64,000 nucleotides of DNA, from the NCBI GenBank assembly GCA_944989445.1, contig CALYLW010000312.1, positions 643,566 through 707,565 on the forward strand, read 5' to 3'. The notes under the pieces were generated by a model. The model did not search any database and had not been told where the DNA came from. It saw only the letters and a program-made list of their open reading frames with translations. Position 1 is the stretch's first letter; every line of letters starts with the position of its first letter. This DNA comes from Ampullaceana balthica (Eukaryota > Mollusca > Gastropoda > Lymnaeidae). Made by a program: the position numbers and the translations under genes. Shown here in pieces: positions 1-11,644 of this stretch.

Positions 1-187
1 TCTTGTGTTGTGAGACTATTCTCTTAAGTCTCACGGTAAAGACGGGAAGAATAAACTCTTTAAAACCTTCGACATCCACGGACAGAATTCTAGCATAAAA
101 GCATGTCACAGAATATGGTGCATATTATACCAACCCAAACATAATTAAATAGAGACAAAGTCTAGATAAAACAAATTCCAACAAATT

Positions 188-480
188 TGCATGATTTGTT
201 ACTGGAGAATATGCAAGAGTAACACAATAAGTTAATTTATAAAACCTTGAAAGACATGATAGAAGTTCATATCAATAAGTAGTAACTATACATAACGCAT
301 TACTTTTCAGTTGAAAATACAAAGATGATATAATGCAACACTTGGATAGACTTAGGGATAAAAACGTTTCCTTATTCCGTATACAAAAAATAAACATATA
401 CAATTTCTCGTTCTTAACGTCCGGATTTTGGACGTGGCAAGTTTTGCCTGAGGAAACTAGGGAAACAAAAACTTTATAAA
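188..480 (+). pseudogene. degenerate CR1/Jockey-like LINE C-terminal fragment
   Basis: No long frame, but the DNA parallels 27370-27670. Shared blocks include TTACTGGAGAATAT, AAACCTTGAA, GGGATAAAAACG, TTATTCCGTAT and CGTCCGGATTTTGGACGTGG. It is a decayed copy of the same LINE family near its 3' end. Confidence 0.7.
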
Positions 481-706
481 TATGAGTTAAGATAAAATGA
501 AAATGATCATGATTTGTGTTATTTCAGACGCATATTGTTACAATGGTAAAACTAATTTAGAACTACTGGAAAATGGATCTTGTTGTACAATACATTGACT
601 AAAAGCGATCTTACAATTGTCATTATAATTCGTTCAAAGTTTCATTTTGCTCAATAATTTAAGTTTAACTCTAACAAGTTTTATAATTATTGGCTAGCAT
701 CTTTCT
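481..706. other. no feature recognised
   Basis: AT-rich sequence between the LINE remnant and the 54-bp array; nothing identifiable. Confidence 0.5.
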
Positions 707-965
707 ATTGTCTATTACCATTGCTTAACTAAATCTAGTAACTAGGCGCTTTACCGTTATATTGTCTATTACAATTGCTTAACTAAATCTAGTAACTAGG
801 CGCTCTACCGTTATATTGTCTATTACAAATGCTTAACTAAATCTAATAACTAGGAGCTCTACCGTTATATTGTCTATTACAAATGCTTAACTAAATCTAG
901 TAACTAGGAGCTCTACCGTTATATTGTCTATTACCATTGCTTAACTAAATCTAGTAACTAGGAGC
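707..965. repeat. 54-bp minisatellite, about 4.8 copies
   Basis: Units start with ATTGTCTATTAC at 707, 761, 815, 869 and 923 and contain GCTTAACTAAATCTAGTAAC and CTACCGTTAT. Spacing is exactly 54 bp with a few substitutions per unit. Confidence 0.9.
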
Positions 966-1064
966 TCAGCTGATGTAACGAGAAGCTGGGCTGAGGTCAA
1001 GGTCAGGGCGAGCAACTTTTAATACAATGATCGGTACAGTTATAAAGACAAAATAACAGTGTAT

Positions 1065-1128
1065 TATATCCATGTAAAGCACTGTGAGCCCGGCTCCTTG
1101 CTGGGATACAGCGCTATAAAAATTGACA

Positions 1129-1165
<37 letters not shown>
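1065..1165. repeat. dispersed repeat with (ATT)n tail
   Basis: Contains AAAGCACTGTGAGCCCGGCT and GCTGGGATACAGCGCTATAA followed by a TTATTATT run. The same core lies inverted at 11990-12045 and, more diverged, at 48300-48350. The simple-sequence tail suggests a retroposed element; family unknown. Confidence 0.6.
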
Positions 1166-1654
1166 TTAAGGTAAATTATGGCTTTCCTAGAAAGTTACTG
1201 TAACCTGCATATTGAGATAGAGGGGGACAATTCTAGTCACATTCCTGTTAATTTTGTAGAATGATCTGGAAATTAGAAATATGATTAACTATTTAAATGT
1301 AACAGATACTTTTAGATATATTATTGTCTAGAAGATTCAGAGCGATTCTTATAAATTCTGGAAGATTTAGAAAAAATGTGGCTAATTCATACCTGTATTT
1401 GGATATTTAAGTACTTGAGTCTTTGTAATGACAGAATGATAATTTGTGGTTTTTGTGTCACAAGAGAAATATATTAATCATAATACTGTAACTATTATAC
1501 ACAATATGGGTCTGAATATTTCATATTGAGGGCACGAATTAAAGCATCAAGCGCTCTTATGCATAATTGTTCCTAACTTGCTTCAGCGTGAAAAGGAATA
1601 AATTGACACTGAGACATAATTAGATCTATATGTGATTTTATACACTACACTAGG
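1166..1654. other. no feature recognised
   Basis: AT-rich, no open frame above noise, no tandem or inverted structure that I can see. Confidence 0.5.
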
Positions 1655-1787
1655 TGTTTTAGGGCGACTACGGCGTCCACTTTTTTGTGGTAAAAAGCCC
1701 AAGTAACTTATCCTTGTTTGATAAATGCGAAATATTAAAATTCCTGAAATGTACACAGTATTTTATAATTATAAATCCTCAAATCCT
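1655..1787 (-). mobile_element. Helitron-like remnant
   Basis: TAGGGCGACTACGGCGTCCAC followed by AAAAGCCCAAGTAACTTATCC and CGAAATATTAAAATTCCTGA matches the inverted Helitron-like copies at 42776-43370 and 46722-47145, more decayed here. Confidence 0.5.
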
Positions 1788-2430
1788 CTTTTTAAATCCT
1801 TTATAGTTGCTCGTGGTGTCTGCTTGAGTGCACCATTGCTTGCTTGTCGCCAAAACCTTGGATCAATTTTAACCCACTTCCTCGTAAGCCAGCGAACTGA
1901 AATTTTACAGATAAATTTGTACCGATGATAACAACAATGTATCAAAATTTCAGATCGATCACATGTACCGTAATTTAATTATTGATTGTTTAGTTTATTT
2001 TATTTATTCCTATGTATCATGATATTTTTTGAGATAGAGTGTAAGGGTGCACATCATATTGAACAACCTTTCTGTCGCGCAATTAGATGCGTATTTTATT
2101 GACAACACTTTTTAAATCCTTTATATTAACTCGTGGTGTCTGCGGCGGACCGACCTTGCTTGCTTGTCGCCAAAACTTTTGATCGATTTTTAACCCACTT
2201 GCTCGCAAGATAGCGAGCTGAAATTTTGCAGGCAGTTTTGTACCGATGATAAAAACAATGTATCAAAATTTCAGATCGATCGCATGTACCGTAATTAAAT
2301 TATTGATTTTTTAGATTATTTTATTTATTCCTATGTATCATGCTATTTTTTGAGATAGAGCGTCGCGGTGCGTATTATATTGAACAACCTGTCTGTCGCG
2401 CAATAAGGTGCGTATTTTATTGACAGCTCT
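1788..2430. repeat. tandem duplication of a ~320-bp repeat
   Basis: Two direct copies, 1788-2107 and 2108-about 2430, share CTTTTTAAATCCTTTATA, CTCGTGGTGTCTGC, TTGCTTGTCGCCAAAAC, CAAAATTTCAGATCGATC and TTATTTATTCCTATGTATCA, differing by scattered substitutions. Related sequence recurs at 27920-27980 and 37600-37950. Confidence 0.8.
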
Positions 2431-2433
2431 TTT

Positions 2434-2780
2434 TATAAACATATTCCTGATCGGTGCGCATTATATTAAACATGTTTTACGACACAACTGCAATTTTGTA
2501 TTTCTGGATGGTCTGGCGCTGCGTATTATAATGAACATTCTTTTAATTACTTCTCGTACATAAAGGATTTATAGTCAAAAACTTGGTTTTTTACGGGTTT
2601 TTCTTATTATAAACATATTCCTGATCGGTGCACATTATATTAAACATGTTTTACGACACAACTGCAATTTTGTATTTTGGATGGTCTTGCGCTGCGTATT
2701 ATAATGAACATTCTTTTAGTTATGTCTCGTACATAAAGGATTTATAGTAAAAAACTTCGGTTTTTTAACGGTTTTTTTTT
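2434..2780. repeat. tandem duplication of a 174-bp repeat
   Basis: Copies begin TATAAACATATTCCTGATCG at 2434 and 2608. Each runs through ACATGTTTTACGACACAACT and TCGTACATAAAGGATTTATA to a poly-T stretch. A further copy is at 27786-27920 and an inverted fragment at 14115-14180. Confidence 0.8.
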
Positions 2781-3338
2781 ATTACTTAGTTAAGTTTTAG
2801 TCGTATGTTTATTTTTTACGATGGGTGTACAGACATCATCAAATGTTTAATTATCTAGTTGTCGTGATTAACCTATACCTAAGAAAAAAACTGATAATTG
2901 TTAAAAACCAAATAATAAAGATATTTAAAAACGGAGATAAACACAGTATAACGCCATTTAAAGAATGATATTTCTTTTCTCTAGTATAACTGTTCATTAC
3001 AATTACTTTGTTGAGACTACAAGTTATTAATTTATAATATTAAGTATTCATTAAATTTGTAAATAATTGTTCTTTATTATGAGAAGAACATTTGTTTTAA
3101 TTTGTCAAAATAGCAGTAGTGTAAAACGAAGCGAAATATGTGCTCAGTTTTTAAACTAATATTACATTTCCTGGAAACGAATCAATAAATAACTATAGTT
3201 GAGTGTTAATGTTGCCTATCGTAATGTTCAATTAAATAACGTTTTTACCGACAACGGCACATGTAATGTGACTCTGTTACAAAAAATCTACTGTTAGAAA
3301 AACACTGTTGCCAGTCATGAGTGGAAAGTTTAATACGG
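2781..3338. other. no feature recognised
   Basis: AT-rich flank of the hAT element; no gene, array or transposon end detected. Confidence 0.5.
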
Positions 3339-3437
3339 GTACATGTCAGTGGCGGATTTAGCTATAGGGCAGGGGGGGCGGCTTGCCCCCCCGCGCCCCT
3401 GTTGGGTCTAAAATGGCGCCCCCTAAGGACGCCCTCG

Positions 3438-5478
3438 ATGAACACTAAAAAGGTGTCACTAGAGCAGAAAAAAATATTGCTAAACACAAAAATTCTAATC
3501 AACCCCAAACTGCTTGCTAAATATCGTATTTCAAATGATGAAACTGTAATATCTTGTTTAAATTTCGCATCTGAATTATCGGCGACAATTGATAATGAAG
3601 TTAATTCTGCACATTTATTTTCTTTAATTATTGATTCGACCATTGATATATCTAGAATTTATGAGATGCCAGTTTTTCTTTACGTTCAGCTATTTTAAAT
3701 CAGGACATGTTGTGGAAAGATTTATAGGCTTTTATACTTTGGTTAACAGCGGCTGGATAGCGAAGTCAATGCGCGCTCGCCTCACAAGCTGAGGGGCTTG
3801 GGATCTAGCCAACGTTAAAGCCACAATAAAAATGGAATGACTAACGATAAGAAAGTCCTCTGCTGACCTGGAAGGGAGAGGGGGCGCCCACCAAGGTTTA
3901 CCAAGCCACGCCCCTAGTAAATTCTAATGGGAACATTAGGACCACCTAGGAACACCGGTTATGGGACTTAAGTCATGATGTGCAAAATGATGTAATTCAA
4001 TCTCTCGCATCTGAATCATCGGTGACAATTGATAATGAAGTTAAGTCTGCACAATTCCTTTCTTTAACTATTGATTCAAACATTGATATATCTAGAGTTG
4101 ATCAGATGTCATTTTCTTTAGGCTCAGTTTTAAAATCTAAACATATTTTGGAAATATTTATATGCGTTTATACTTTTGATAAACAGCAATGTTGCCGCAT
4201 TTGCTGAGAAGACTTTTGCGGAACTACAAAAGCGAAATATTGATTTCACACTCTGTAGAGGTCAGCCATACTCTGGAATTAAGAGGGGCCTTCAAACTCA
4301 AATAAAGAAACTTTCACCCAATTGTTGTGCCCATGTTTTGAATTTGGTTATTTTACACTGATGTACAGTTGTTTTAGGGCATAGCTTTAAGGTTGTATGC
4401 ATTCCTTACGTATAGTTTACTACTTCTACATAATCTTAAAGAACACCAGAAATATCAATATGAATCAACAGTAGATACTCTGAATCAACTTTCTGATACA
4501 AGATGTGCAAGCCGTAGGTATGCAGTTCATGCAGTTGTTGGATCATTCTCTGCTATTTTAGCCCACACTTGATTCAGTGAATCAACAGAAGATAAAGTAA
4601 GAGTCAGAGCAGAAGCTATGCGACTATCTGTTTTAGTAACAAAATATTATTTTGTTTTTCTGATGATATTTGTACAAACGTTATCTTCGTGTTATCAAAC
4701 TACTTGCAACGCCTTTGCACGATTTTTGGAAGAAATAAGTTTGTTGAAATGAGAAGCGCTGAAGCTTCTGAAATTCTGAATGTAGATGTCAAATCATTTA
4801 TTAACGAAAATTGTTCCAAACTAGATGTTAAAACAGAATTTAAAGAAAAGCGAATTGCAAAAAAAGAAAAGTATGTCAGGCGAACTTAGCAGAGATAAAA
4901 TGGCTGATGATCCAACTACACGCTTTAAATCTGAAACGTACTTCACTATCATGGATTCACTTGTAACACAAAAAGATGATCGATTTAATGACTTTTGGAG
5001 CACAGTTACTTATTTCTATTGTATTGATACACCACAAAAGTCGGAAGAAAATAAAGATTTTTTTTCAAAGTCCATGCATAATTTACAAACACGACATTAA
5101 CCTTAAAGAAGCAATCGTAGATTATGATACCTTCAAAGATTTGTATGCTTCAATGTGTTCCATATTATCTAGTGAACTGCAACTTAAAAAGGTTCAGCCA
5201 TTCTTGACTGAAAAACAAATGGCATCAGGTCTCCCTAATTTGTCAATACTCTATAAAATTTACCGTACTTGAATCTTCCGGTTAGCAGTGCTACTGCTGA
5301 AAGAAGTTTCAGTAGATTGAAAATCATCAAATATTATTTGTGCTCAACAATGACAAACGAACGTCTGTCTGGATTGGAATTAATTTCAATAGAACGTAAT
5401 CTAGCTGAGAATGTTGACATTAAATCATCGATAAATCGTTTTGCAACAATGAAATCACGTAGAAAGCAATTTAAATAG
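3438..5478 (+). pseudogene. hAT transposase remnant (DUF4371/ZMYM-like), broken
   Basis: Cut-and-paste transposase that would bind the element's ends, now broken by many stops and frameshifts. The N-terminal part includes KVSLEQKKILLNTKI. Further on, CRGQPYSGIKRGLQ and CAHVLNLVI correspond to the CRGQ-YDGA and CAAH-LNLV blocks of DUF4371/ZMYM-type hAT proteins. The C-terminal dimerisation segment is the clearest: LPVSSATAERSFSRLKIIKY and SGLELISIERNLAENVD (5269-5478). An internal segment is duplicated around a tRNA-like insert (3751-3975). Confidence 0.75.
3751..3975 (+). repeat. possible tRNA-related SINE inside the hAT
   Basis: GGCTGGATAGCGAAGTCAATG and GGGGCTTGGGATCTAGCC, about 40 bp apart, resemble degenerate A and B boxes, and the 3' part is GC-rich and unlike the hAT. 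It is flanked by two related copies (about 3536-3751 and 3976-4189) of the same hAT coding segment. Weak evidence for the tRNA origin. Confidence 0.45.
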
Positions 5479-5490
5479 TGCTCAGGGCTC

Positions 5491-5613
5491 TATCTTATCT
5501 TATCTCATCTGTTACAGAAGCTCCTTCTATACAGAAGAATATTGCGTCCTATGCTTATCCATGGTTTGTGTTTAGTTCTGAATTCATATTAGAGTTTTAA
5601 ATGTTTATTTAAG
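5491..5613 (-). mobile_element. CR1-like LINE 3' tail, inverted
   Basis: On the minus strand it matches the last about 120 bp of the LINE at 27207-27785: GACTAAACACAAACCAT-like sequence, GGACGCAATA, TATAGAAGGAGC and GATAAGATAA. A 5'-truncated insertion within the hAT element. Confidence 0.75.
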
Positions 5614-6195
5614 GAACTTAAAATCATGGTTTGTGTAAAGTTCATTGATTTTCCCAAAGTTTGATGCTCAAACGTCCAATGAGAAATTATTTCTTTAAAA
5701 TTCTAAAGTAAATTGTTAAGTTTATTTATAAGTATAATATTATTGGCACTCTTTGTGTGTGTGTTACTAATCCTGACCAATCCGCTCAACCAAAGTCTCT
5801 GTGTTTTTCATTATTTGTAGCATCAGATTACCTGGTCTTAAACTGAACTATTTTGCCAGCTAAAATTCTCATTTCATTCTTTCAGATAAAAAACTATTAC
5901 AAGAACTAAAAACAGTAGTTCTTAAAATTGTATTAGTAAAAATAAGTTGTTCTCTTTGGAACTAATTTCATAATTTACTGCAATTGTTTATCCTACATAT
6001 GATATATGCATATAATATGTATATGATAAAGGATTTCTTTAATTATTTAGGCCTTTTATTAATTATTAACATTTTTTTTAAAAATACAGCATATTTTGTT
6101 TGCATTTGTGACCCTTTTACTCTCCTGAATATAAAACAATTGTTTGTATATTGAAGAGATTCATTGCAATTGTTTGATTTAAACAAAAATAATCT

Positions 6196-6368
6196 ATCTA
6201 TATATATAATTCTCTTCGTGGTCGGACCCTGCGAGATCAAACAAGTACAAGTTAGTTGGGCTTTTGAAAAAGGTCGGTGCCATAGGCGCCCTAAAAAAGT
6301 GCATTAAAGGGGTAAAAGAACTCTCCATGAGCAAGTCTGCGGCGTATGCTACGCCACAGGGCGTCTAG
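6196..6368 (+). mobile_element. short Helitron, 173 bp
   Basis: Starts TCTATATATATAATTCTCTT and ends CTAG followed by T. Nine bases before the CTAG is the hairpin GGCGTA-TGC-TACGCC (6341-6355). TC start, 3' hairpin, CTRR end and lack of target duplication are the Helitron hallmarks. Nonautonomous; sits in the hAT at 3347-7113. Confidence 0.8.
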
Positions 6369-7229
6369 TATTAAATAATGTACTTTGAATGATCAACGCA
6401 GCATTTATTATTTAACAATTAGATATTTGTTTGAGTTACTGTCACTGCTATTTATGGCAAGCTGAACAAACTGATGAGTCATCTTGCAGATAGTGATAGT
6501 ACAACAAACTATTAGAGGCCTATAAAAAATTTAATCAAATTCTACCTCATTATCAAAACGTTTTAGATGTTTTATTTAGCCCAAAAACTATAAACTTATT
6601 ATGCTGAGTTTTCTATGTTAAAGTCTGCTAGGATATTCAGAAACTGAAAGTGAACACAAATGATTATGAGAAATTTAGATTTTGTCACAAATAACAGCTC
6701 CCAAATTAACTACCATTTTCCTAAATTCAGTTGATTAACAATATATACTTAAGACTAGATGTTTCTTTTTGTCTAGTAAGTTGCCACAGGGCAACTCTGA
6801 AAATGTATGTAACATAAACAACACACCTTAGATTTCATATTTGAGACGGCCGCAGTCTCTTAAGATGAAAACTTATTTAGTAAATCTCACATTTAAAGTG
6901 AGCAGAAATGTTTTTTTCAACATAAAATATAGCAATAAGAGTGAATCTCATATCAAATTTCTAATCTTCATTGCAGAACCAGCAATTTAAACAAATGAAT
7001 TTTATTTCAGCACCTAGAAATATTTGCACTAAGTGAATGTATAAAAAAAATTTTGCGGCGCCCCTTGAAATTCTCCCGGCCCCCCCACGCAGACAAACCT
7101 AAATCCGCCACTGGTACATGGGTATCTAAACATTTAATACGACCGAAGAAGTTTGACGTTTTCCGGTCTGAGAAATAACAAGCTGTAATAATTGGTGGAT
7201 GTGAGCTAACCCAGACAACGAAACGTTGT

Positions 7230-7590
7230 GATGAATGATAGGATCATGCAAGGGAGCCGAGGTCAGGGGTCACTGCTACACTCTGATCGTGTTGGAAGAT
7301 GTCACGGTTCATGTCACGAATTAGCGTACATTTGAACTCAGTGGGGAGGGAGAGGGAGGAACCAACCTAAGGTCACAAATAATAAAACAGTGATTTGAGG
7401 ACAGCTCTTTAGTTATAGGTGCGGAGTTAACATAACAATGATCAGACCTGTGCAACACCAAATCATTAATGTGTCCTTGATTGTGTTTCGCTTGATTTAC
7501 AGTAATAAAAAAAGATAACCCAATATTTAGAGGTATTTTAAAAAGTAGCTCGCCCGAAGCGAATATTTATAACAATAATACTGATTTAAA
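7230..7590. repeat. dispersed repeat, copy 1
   Basis: Shares GTTCATGTCACGAATTAGCG-type sequence, TGAACTCAGTGGG, ACAGCTCTT, CTTGATTTACA, CCCAATATTT and AAGTAGCTCG in order with 11645-11960. Diverged; family unknown. Confidence 0.65.
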
Positions 7591-7675
7591 AATAACAATG
7601 ACAAAATCATCGGCATCCTTCCGTCTCGAGAGACGATGGTGCATCACCGTTGAGTTGTGTTGCATTTTCTCGTGT

Positions 7676-8141
7676 GACTGAGCATTTCTATCATTGTGTG
7701 ACAGTCTTTACCACTGAGCAGTTCTATCCTTGAGTGACAGTCTTTACCACTGAGCAGTTCTATCCTTGTGTGACAGTCTTTACCACTGAGCAGTTCTATC
7801 CTTGAGTGACAGTCTTTACCACTGAGCAGTTCTATCATTGAGTGACAGTCTTTACCACTGAGCAGTTCTATCCTTGAGTGACAGTCTTTACCACTGAGCA
7901 GTTCTATCCTTGAGTGACAGTCTTTACCACTGAGCAGTTATATCCTTGAGTGACAGTCTTTACCACTGAGCAGTTCTATCCTTGAGTGACAGTCTTTACC
8001 ACTGAGCAGTTCTATCCTTGAGTGACAGTCTTTACCACTGAGCAGTTCTATCATTGAGTGACAGTCTTTACCACTGAGCAGTTCTATCCTTGAGTGACAG
8101 TCTTTACCACTGAGCAGTTCTATCCTTGAGTGACAGTCTTT
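7676..8141. repeat. 36-bp minisatellite, about 13 copies
   Basis: Unit contains TGACAGTCTTTACCACTGAG and CAGTTCTATCCTTGAG. Because 36 is a multiple of three the minus strand reads open as a 12-residue repeat (ELLSGKDCHSRI), an arithmetic effect with no sign of a gene. Confidence 0.92.
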
Positions 8142-8487
8142 TTCACAGCTTTTGCACACGAGTTCTGTGCCTCGCAATATTTGTCCTCTCTCCTAGCTCT
8201 TCTGTCTGTAGCCTCCTCCATCCTTCGTTCATCGGCTACTATGACGCCTTCTTGGACAACTGTGCGCCATGTACATATGTCTTCTGTTTTGAGTTCCCAG
8301 TCACTTGTGTTTATCCAGGCTATTACAAAATAGGTTTTAAAAAATTATAACAAAAAAAAACTCAAAAAGAAAGATTAATAGTACGTAAGCTATTATTTTT
8401 AGTAGAACTACTACTTCTATATTAAAATATACTTATACTAACTATGCTGATAATAATGACGACATGCTTAAGCATCATAAGCTTTAA

Positions 8488-8524
<37 letters not shown>

Positions 8525-8847
8525 TATTACAAAAAAGTGTTGCTTGTGTGTTAATTTAATATTACTATCTCTAATTGCGTCGAATTTAGCGCTGTCCTTA
8601 GAGATCACGTGATTCATGCATGACTTTGTTATTGTCGGCTGACCAATAAAATTTGACAGACTATTATTACGTGACCACCACGTGACCCTGTGGGAAGTCT
8701 TCTTCGCTCGCCTGGCATGCTGAAAACGTTTTGGAATTCATTCGTCGGCATGAAGCTAGAAGCAAGCATTAGAGACTTTATAGAAGAAGAAATTTGCAGC
8801 AAACGAGCACAGCCTTAGTACGTCATATGACGTCAGTATGGAATTCG
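8142..8847. other. unassigned, with a short (TA)n tract
   Basis: No gene recognised. A (TA)n run of about 32 bp lies at 8489-8521. Confidence 0.5.
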
Positions 8848-9009
8848 CCAAAAAACAAAACAAAACAAAAACAAAACAAAAACAAAACAAAAACAAAACA
8901 AAAACAAAACAAAAACAAAACAAAAACAAAACAAAAACAAAACAAAACAAAACAAAAACAAAACAAAAACAAAACAAAAACAAAACAAAAACAAAACAAA
9001 AACAAAACA

Positions 9010-9040
<31 letters not shown>

Positions 9041-9060
9041 ACAAAACAAAAACAAAACNA
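8848..9060. repeat. (ACAAAA)n/(ACAAA)n microsatellite with one ambiguous base
   Basis: About 210 bp of ACAAAAC-type repeats with an N at 9059, suggesting an assembly uncertainty at the array end. Open frames here on both strands are artefacts. Confidence 0.95.
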
Positions 9061-9479
9061 GCTGAGTTAATAGCATGAGTCAAAAAGATCTTAATACTCT
9101 AGAAAGATTATGTTAAAAATGTGTTCACATAAATAAATAACATCAAGGAACTGATCACTTCAAAACATGACACGGTATCTAAGTATTATAAAAGTTATAA
9201 TATGTTTATAGTCACAGCTATCCTTGTTATTAACATCTTTCTAATAAAACAAATGACGTAAGTCTGTATTTATGAAAGATGGATCAGCCGATATTTTAAG
9301 AAATATTTTTATTTGATATTAGACATTTTTATGAGGGGTTTAAAAACTTAAAGTGAAAAGTAACAATTACATTATCAGTCGATATTTAGTCTATGATGCA
9401 ACAAAGTCAATGCTAAGTTGTTTAATGTTCCCTTTTGCAAGTAAGTAATTTTATGAAACATTTAAAATCGAAGGCAGTG
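9061..9479. other. no feature recognised
   Basis: AT-rich sequence without recognisable genes or repeats. Confidence 0.5.
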
Positions 9480-9960
9480 AGCCATTGACAGGAAATTGTT
9501 TAAATCGAAATCTATCTATACTTGGGATAAAAGAATCCTAGCAATTCCTTGAAATGTTATCCCTTATTAAAGAGATCGAAGTTAAGTGGCGTGCCACTTA
9601 ATCAGACTTAATTCGATGCAATTAAGCGTAGCTATCAGCAATGGTTTTCAATTATGCAAAGTAATATAGGACAATAGAGAGTATTAAATTTAAAGTGTTC
9701 TAAATTTGAAATAACTAGCATTCTAAAAATGTATTTTTCCTTCGAATTAAATATTACTATAAATCCTATTTAGTTACATGCAATACAAAGTGACAGCAAT
9801 ACAAATAAATAATATTATGTCTCATAAACGTTAAGATTGCAATTTAACCTAAATTAAAGAAAATAATATGATCTTCTCATCTATCTTGCCGCTAAATTAA
9901 ATTGTCTCAATTACAACCTCATTAAAAATAGTTTAATAATAGTGCTTTTTAGTGCGGCGT
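9480..9960. repeat. dispersed ~450-bp repeat, copy 1
   Basis: AAATCTATC-ATACTTGGG, GAGATCGAAGTTAAGTGGCG, TGCCACTT and GAAATAACTAG recur in the same order at 20690-21080 and, more diverged, at 36850-37340. No coding sequence. Confidence 0.6.
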
Positions 9961-10149
9961 TCATGAAAAATACATACGCCAGATATGACAATAGAATGTC
10001 TTTTAATTTGCACACTTCCCTTATAAGTTTATATATAGGAGTTCAAACTTGGGCCATGGATTTCTTTGCACTTAAATATACTGGACATTTTTTTTTCTAA
10101 TGTTTAAAATAATTTACTGTAAAATGATCCTGGTTTTTATGGCTGTACA

Positions 10150-10327
10150 CAAGGCCGGTATTAGCAATTGCAAGGCCCTATGCGGTCTAGTACGCGAAAA
10201 GGATTGCAGTTTCAGTAGGGATAAGGTATTTATAAGGATAATAAGTGAAAATTAAGATATGTGGGTCCTATGAAAGAGCGGGGTCCACTGTGGCCAAATA
10301 GTTTACAGTGGCCTAAAACCAGCCCTG
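10150..10327. mobile_element. hAT-type MITE, 178 bp, with TSD
   Basis: Ends CAAGGCCGGTATTAGCA and, from the right, CAGGGCTGGTTTTAGGCC. Flanking octamers GCTGTACA (10142-10149) and GCTGTACC (10328-10335) match at 7/8. Confidence 0.8.
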
Positions 10328-10433
10328 GCTGTACCTACACTACAAGAAGAGGCATTATGTTAGAAAAAAGGGAGGGGGAAGGCCTCCTTGATCTATTAAA
10401 TATATTTTCAACGGTATAGATTGGAAAATTCCG

Positions 10434-10590
10434 AATTTTGTCAACAATAGCTATCAGTGTATCAATTTGTGAAAGGAGCTTCTTCAAACTGAAGTTGATA
10501 ATAAATTATCTTCTTCCACAATGAGTGCTTTAAGGCTACACAATCTTGCAATATTGTCCATAGAACATGACATTACAAATAATTAAAATT
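10434..10590 (+). pseudogene. hAT transposase C-terminal fragment
   Basis: Conceptual reading gives ISVSICERSFFKLKLIINYL and a decayed LAILSIEHDI-like end, the hAT dimerisation (hATC) signature. Broken by stops; no long frame. Confidence 0.65.
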
Positions 10591-10744
10591 TTTAAGGCAT
10601 AACACACGATTTTTCTATTATGAAAGTTAGGTAAGTAAATATATAAATATGTTTACATACTAATGTATACAATTTCTTTGTTTATACAAAAATCATATAT
10701 TTATAAAAAAAATAAAAGCATATTAATTGGTAATGTATTTTGAG

Positions 10745-11330
10745 TGTAAATTTGGAATATGTTTTTGTCTCATTTGTTTGGGGGGGGGGCCGGAGACCTC
10801 AATAACTTTTTGTTCCCTTTAAAAAAAGTTTCTTTTATTTTTATAAATGTGTATTTATAGGTATATCATCTTATGCGGCCTCTTTTATTACTGCTTACAT
10901 GAATAAGGCATGCAATGGTAAAAATGTTCCCCACCTTTACTTCGTTTAAATTACAATTATTTATTTATGTTTATTAATTTATAAAAACCATCATATGATT
11001 GACTTAAGGGGTCGTCGATAAATGACGCCATGCGATTTTGACTGATTTTTAGACCCCCCCCTCGTCACAAAAACTTAGATTCCTTATGCAATAAGAAGTC
11101 ACAAAGCTCCCCCCCCCCTAAAATTAAAAATCATTCTTTCTATTTGAAAATGAGCATGTTTCAAATAATTTTTTTGGGGTTGTCATTTTAAATATGTTTT
11201 TAGTGTAAGGCTGCACTCTAATATCGTAACACGCGTGAAGCCATGTAAAACGTCATTAAGTTAATCATATATTTAAGTGGATTTTTTATTTAAAGTTGCG
11301 CGTTTTGACGTGACGTCAAATATGTGCAGA
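10745..11330. repeat. composite repeat shared with 28370-29043
   Basis: The block from ATATGTTTTTGTCTC through TATGCGGCCTCTTTTATTAC and CCCACCTTTACTTCG leads into a GGGGTCGTCGATAAATGACG terminus at 11008. All is repeated in the same order at 28370-29043. The right-hand part is a Harbinger-like MITE (see 28629-29043) whose own right end is lost here. Confidence 0.7.
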
Positions 11331-11389
11331 GGCTTAACTAGGTTTTTGGCGCCCTTGGCTAATTTATTTTTGGTGCACTTGATAAATTG

Positions 11390-11644
11390 ACAAGCTTCAG
11401 CTTTTCATAAAATTTCTGTAGGATATGCTTTTCAGGTTAATTTTTGACACTTGACAGTCTTCTAAAACTAAACAGATGCGTTTCCGGCTGGGGCTTAGCC
11501 CTAGACACGACGAGGGAAGGGTGGTTGGGCTTAAAACGCTTTCAAAACGCCCAAGTGGTGTGGGCAGGATCTCGAGCCTTTGGAGGTAACGGCAACAAAC
11601 AGTTTTATATTTTGGGGTAACGGGCAAAAAGTTTCACCGACTCC
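11390..11644. repeat. dispersed repeat, related to RPB1 intron repeat
   Basis: Same ordered motifs as 52590-52800: AACAGATGCGTTTCCGGCTG, GGGCTTAGCCCTAGAC, GGGCAGGATCTCG and GGTAACGGGCAAAAAGTTTC. Family unknown. Confidence 0.65.

Larger units (their letters stand above)
3347..7113 (+). mobile_element. hAT DNA transposon, 3.77 kb, full length with TSD
   Basis: Inverted termini CAGTGGCGGATTTAG at both ends, flanked by octamers GTACATGT (3339-3346) and GTACATGG (7114-7121), a 7/8 match as expected for hAT insertion. Just inside each end lies a C/G-rich tract with GGCGCCCC. The transposase remnant occupies 3438-5478. The 3' non-coding part carries an inverted LINE tail (5491-5613) and a small Helitron (6196-6368), both younger than the hAT. 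Confidence 0.88.

Noticed and set aside
7644..8177. Minus-strand repeat protein ELLSGKDCHSRI
   Set aside because: The 36-bp unit is divisible by three, so a frame stays open by arithmetic; no flanking gene structure.
8756..9083. Phe/Cys-rich and Lys/Gln/Asn-rich frames
   Set aside because: Translations of the ACAAAA microsatellite, which also contains an ambiguous base.
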